Part shown: positions 61,335 to 64,000 of the stretch, in pieces
How positions within the stretch are numbered: position 1 is the first letter of the stretch
Layout of the letters: the number at the start of each line of letters is the position of its first letter
NCBI RefSeq assembly: GCF_020687205.1
Contig: NZ_JAJEQE010000007.1
Coordinates: forward strand, 23,934-87,933
Length of the DNA: 64,000 nucleotides
Source of the DNA: Hominisplanchenecus faecis
GTDB lineage: Bacteria > Bacillota > Clostridia > Lachnospirales > Lachnospiraceae
Direction: 5' to 3'
The notes under the pieces: generated by a model
Told to the model about the DNA's origin: nothing
The model's input: the letters and a program-made list of their open reading frames with translations, nothing else
Databases searched by the model: none
Program-made: the position numbers and the translations under genes

Positions 61335-61538
61335 TTACTGTTCCAAGTTATCGAGCCAGTCATCGAAACTCTTCTTAGAGATGCGATACTTTCCGCCATC
61401 CAACTGGATCCACCGGAATTCCTTTTTCTTCAAAAGGTTATAAATAGTAGGTCTGCTGACTCCTAAGATTTCCTGTAACTCTTGAACTGTATAATATCTT
61501 TTTTCTGATATTTCTTTATCCTCTTTTCTTTGATATAT
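61335..61538 (-). CDS. small HTH protein, possible ATA start
   Basis: 67 residues ending at TAA 61335-61337: EKRYYTVQELQEILGVSRPT, then IYNLLKKKEFRWIQLDGGKY and RISKKSFDDWLDNLEQ, an excisionase/DUF6462-like HTH. No ATG, GTG or TTG lies between the upstream TGA and the domain; the best match is ATA at 61536-61538 (reading M-Y-Q-R-K-E-D), with GAAGGAATAA upstream. Either a rare ATA start or a mutated ATG, in which case the gene is dead. Confidence 0.6.
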   Translation of the reverse strand: MYQRKEDKEISEKRYYTVQELQEILGVSRPTIYNLLKKKEFRWIQLDGGKYRISKKSFDDWLDNLEQ

Positions 61539-61912
61539 GAAAGAAAAATTATTCCTTCATATAACGAAACGCTCAGAGCATGTTTTACAGTGGTCAAAAG
61601 CAAATTTTTTTACTTTTTTTCTTACGTGTTTTCTTGCGTGTTTTTTTAATGCAACTCGTAAGAAACTCGTAACATTAGATTTTTACATTTTTCATGAAAT
61701 TAAGTAAAGAATCGGGTTGTCTTTACATAGTCTCCACTTTCAAAAAATAAAAAATTTTGTATTTTTGAAAGCGACATCTTGCATATACTATTAGCAGACA
61801 GTATATGGATTATGCACAGTTCGTTTTTTTCATAAAACCTATTCTGTTTTTCGACTTCTGTGCTATAATGCTTTATTATAAAAATTCCCATGGACAAAAC
61901 GAGGTGAACCAA
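61539..61912. other. 374-base AT-rich intergenic stretch
   Basis: No gene supported. Contains short direct repeats ACTCGTAAGAA/ACTCGTAAC near 61,646-61,675 and poly-T tracts, and ends in the promoter and leader of the GGDEF gene. The longer in-frame start at 61,805 for that gene lacks a ribosome site. Confidence 0.5.
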
Positions 61913-63673
61913 GTGAAAAAACAAACACTTGTGCCTCTTATCACTTTTTTACTGGGCATATGCCTGGTTAGTTTGATTGTATACAAAACAGACACCCACG
62001 AAAAAGAGCAGAGACACATAACAGCACAATTAAACGTAGCCAACTATGGCGAACGAATAAAGAATGAAATTACAAATGGAATTGAGATCACAGATACCTT
62101 GAAGCAAATCTTAATAAGTGAAAATGGCGAAATCCATCAGTTTGAAACAATTGCCGGAAATCTTATGTCTGATTCTATTGAAAGTGTACAGCTCGCTCCT
62201 AATGGTGTTGTTACAGATATTTATCCGGCTAATGGAAATGAGGCAGGTAAGATTGATTTGATCCATGATAAAGACCGCGGAAAAATTTCCTGTTACGCAA
62301 GAGACAACCATACAATCATTACGCAGGGCCCCTTCAAATTAAAACAGGGAGAATATGGAATTGCAGTCCGCAATCCCATATACCTGAAAGATAAAAACGG
62401 ACATGAGTATTTCTGGGGATTTACTATTGCTATCCTGCGTGTTCCGGATATTTTTTCAGATTCAATCAGTGCACTTTCAGATTTTGGATACGAATGCAAA
62501 ATTTCAAAAACAGACGCTCCATGGAGTGATACTTATAAAGTGATTTATCAATCAGATGGGCAAATAAATCATCCTGTTTCTTATACATTTACAATAGGAG
62601 ATGAAAACTGGAAATTTGAAATAACTCCTAAAAGTGGATGGAGAAATGCCACACTACTGATAATCATCATCGGAATGTTTCTTACAATAAGCCTTCTCCT
62701 GTCAGTTCTTACCAGAGTATGGTTAGTAGCAAGTGAACATAAGAAAAAGTTTCAGATACTGGCACGCACAGATTCTCTTACAAAAATTTATAACCGCTAT
62801 GGATTTGATGAATTTGCAGAAAAAATGATTCAAAAAAATCCAAAAGCACATTTTGTGGCTGCACTCCTTGATATCGATGATTTCAAGTTTATTAATGATA
62901 TCTATGGACATAATTACGGAGACAGGGCACTAAAGAATCTTGCAGACAGCATGAAGGCTTTTTTCCCATCCGATGCATTACTTGGAAGAAATGGTGGTGA
63001 CGAATTCTGCATTCTTTTACCAAATTGTACCTTTGCAGAAGCAGATATACAGCTGCAGCAATTCACCAAACTTCCTAAGTCATTCTCATACCATGGTAAG
63101 GAACATGCATTTTATATTTCTCTAGGATATGCAGAATATCCAACATTTGCATCCAATCGTTCACAACTCATGCGCTGTGCAGATGCCGCTCTTTATGAAA
63201 TAAAGCTTCATGGAAAAAATGGATGTATGGTCTACAGAGAAGGACTTCAGTCAGGTGCCCGCAAACAACTTGGATTCACATTCAAGGATATCTCTGAACA
63301 TCTTCCAGGTGCATTCATCATATACAGAGCTGACAAAGAAGATGATGAACTATTTTTTGCAAATGATGAATTTCTTCATATGTCCGGATATAAAGATATA
63401 GATGAACTGTTCAGACTTACTGAGAAAAGTTTTCGCAACTTGATTCGTGAAGATGAACAGCAACAGATAGAATCAAGTATCTGGGAACAGATTGACAACG
63501 GCAATGAAAATGACTATATTCACTTTCATCTTCGAAAAGCTGACGGAACTTATTTTTCTGTTCTTGATCATGGAAGAATTATAGAGAGCCCGCAATACGG
63601 GAAAGTATTTTATGTATTGTTCATGGATTGGGAAGATATGCATATTCGTTACAATGATAAATTCGCAAGATAA
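61913..63673 (+). CDS. membrane diguanylate cyclase-type protein, GGDEF-PAS
   Basis: 586 residues from GTG 61913 (GAGGTG upstream). N-terminal membrane helix, an extracellular CHASE-like sensor (about 30-245), a second helix (LLIIIIGMFLTISLLLSVLT), then a GGDEF domain (TDSLTKIYNRYGFDEFAEKM, active site RNGGDEFCILLP). A C-terminal PAS/PAC domain follows (ELFFANDEFLHMSGYKDIDE). The active site is intact, so c-di-GMP synthesis from two GTP is expected. GGDEF before PAS is the reverse of the common order. Only large plus-strand gene at this end; may be chromosomal. Confidence 0.88.
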   Translation: MKKQTLVPLITFLLGICLVSLIVYKTDTHEKEQRHITAQLNVANYGERIKNEITNGIEITDTLKQILISENGEIHQFETIAGNLMSDSIESVQLAPNGVVTDIYPANGNEAGKIDLIHDKDRGKISCYARDNHTIITQGPFKLKQGEYGIAVRNPIYLKDKNGHEYFWGFTIAILRVPDIFSDSISALSDFGYECKISKTDAPWSDTYKVIYQSDGQINHPVSYTFTIGDENWKFEITPKSGWRNATLLIIIIGMFLTISLLLSVLTRVWLVASEHKKKFQILARTDSLTKIYNRYGFDEFAEKMIQKNPKAHFVAALLDIDDFKFINDIYGHNYGDRALKNLADSMKAFFPSDALLGRNGGDEFCILLPNCTFAEADIQLQQFTKLPKSFSYHGKEHAFYISLGYAEYPTFASNRSQLMRCADAALYEIKLHGKNGCMVYREGLQSGARKQLGFTFKDISEHLPGAFIIYRADKEDDELFFANDEFLHMSGYKDIDELFRLTEKSFRNLIREDEQQQIESSIWEQIDNGNENDYIHFHLRKADGTYFSVLDHGRIIESPQYGKVFYVLFMDWEDMHIRYNDKFAR

Positions 63674-63763
63674 AATATTGCTAGAACCAAACATCCCCAA
63701 TATAGCTATGAAGGAATCGTAATTTACGATATAGCCGATTGGTTACTACAAGAATAAGCAAGG

Positions 63764-63810
63764 CGAAATATCTCCAGCATTCTCTTTTGAAATGATGGAG
63801 ATATTTTTAT
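63764..63810 (+). terminator. terminator downstream of the GGDEF gene
   Basis: Stem AAATATCTCCA/TGGAGATATTT with inner CATT/AATG pairing, followed by TTTATT. Confidence 0.65.
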
Positions 63811-63811
63811 T

Positions 63812-63964
63812 ATGACGGAGATTGCAGATGAATTCAGACGAAGCATCCTACGAAAAGAGTTTTATATGGATGTACTGAACTGTGATCCGATGTCTTTTGA
63901 CAAGAAATGCGAACTGACAAATGGACGGTGTGAAATTTTTTCTGTAAATTTAGATCTTCTATGA
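63812..63964 (+). CDS. possible 50-residue ORF
   Basis: ATG at 63812 to TGA 63964: MTEIADEFRRSILRKEFYMD, then VLNCDPMSFDKKCELTNGRC. No ribosome site is separable from the terminator stem just before it; it may be a fragment. Reported with low weight. Confidence 0.25.
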   Translation: MTEIADEFRRSILRKEFYMDVLNCDPMSFDKKCELTNGRCEIFSVNLDLL

Positions 63965-64000
63965 TAATTATGGCGGCTTAACAGCGGTTTCTGCGGTTAA

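Larger units (their letters stand above)
63674..64000. other. 327-base end stretch, little gene content
   Basis: After the GGDEF stop there is a short frame fragment reading RTKHPQYSYEGIVIYDIADW to a stop at about 63,758, perhaps the remnant of a gene end, then a terminator and a 50-residue ORF. Nothing else is supported. Confidence 0.4.

Overview
The window reads as accessory DNA of a gut Clostridia species, most likely Lachnospiraceae. The reasons are the Tn1549/CTn-type conjugation genes (VirB4, PrgI, Maff2, VirB6-like, VirD4, DUF4314, PcfB, MobP-type relaxase, MobC), the DUF-rich cargo, strong AGGAGG ribosome sites and moderate G+C. Almost everything from 27 to about 60,800 is on the minus strand and belongs to one large integrative conjugative element (ICE) with later insertions. 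No integrase for this ICE is visible, so at least one end lies outside the window. No rRNA, tRNA or CRISPR array was seen.

Layout. 0-4.5 kb: ICE backbone (DinG-like helicase, DUF4240, DUF3846, sigma-like regulator). 4.5-13.2 kb: a response-regulator gene split in two by a nested, decayed element. That element keeps an excisionase, a two-component/ABC resistance-type cassette, an XRE regulator and replication-type genes. Its relaxation genes are fused into a dead chimera and no integrase remains. 13.3-21.6 kb: a transport island (ECF S, T and A components, AraC-type sensor, two ABC half-transporters, divergent AraC regulator) resembling siderophore-import islands. 21.7-34.1 kb: type IV secretion and mobilisation operon. 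34.1-39 kb: small proteins, adenine/cytosine-N DNA methylase, toprim/primase-like protein, SAM synthetase. 39.2-47.9 kb: surface block of class B sortase, gamma-glutamylcyclotransferase, a giant adhesin (about 2,100 residues, NPKTG signal) and an amidoligase. 47.9-51.3 kb: C5-cytosine methylase, ribbon-helix-helix protein with an acidic tail, ParR/ParM-like pair. 51.4-59.3 kb: cargo (DUF4062 protein, XRE switch, CMD/flavodoxin/MerR redox set, two-component system with a lipoprotein, small ICE proteins). 59.3-61.6 kb: an addiction module with a nonsense-mutated toxin, then scars of a second ICE (VirB4 tail, HTH fragments). 61.9-63.7 kb: a membrane GGDEF-PAS protein.

How it fits together. The conjugation operon moves the element, the two methylases plus an element-borne SAM synthetase could protect it from restriction, and ParM/ParR may stabilise its circular form. 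The adhesin, sortase, cyclotransferase and amidoligase look like one co-translated surface-display system with a possible amide-bond modification step; this is the most interesting unit. Two regulatory signals tie distant parts together: an 18-bp operator found both at the XRE gene (53.1 kb) and around the sortase/metK region (39.1 kb), and a shared promoter form upstream of three operons (30.6, 49.9, 54.1 kb). Functions are inferred from motifs and remembered family knowledge; no searches were run.
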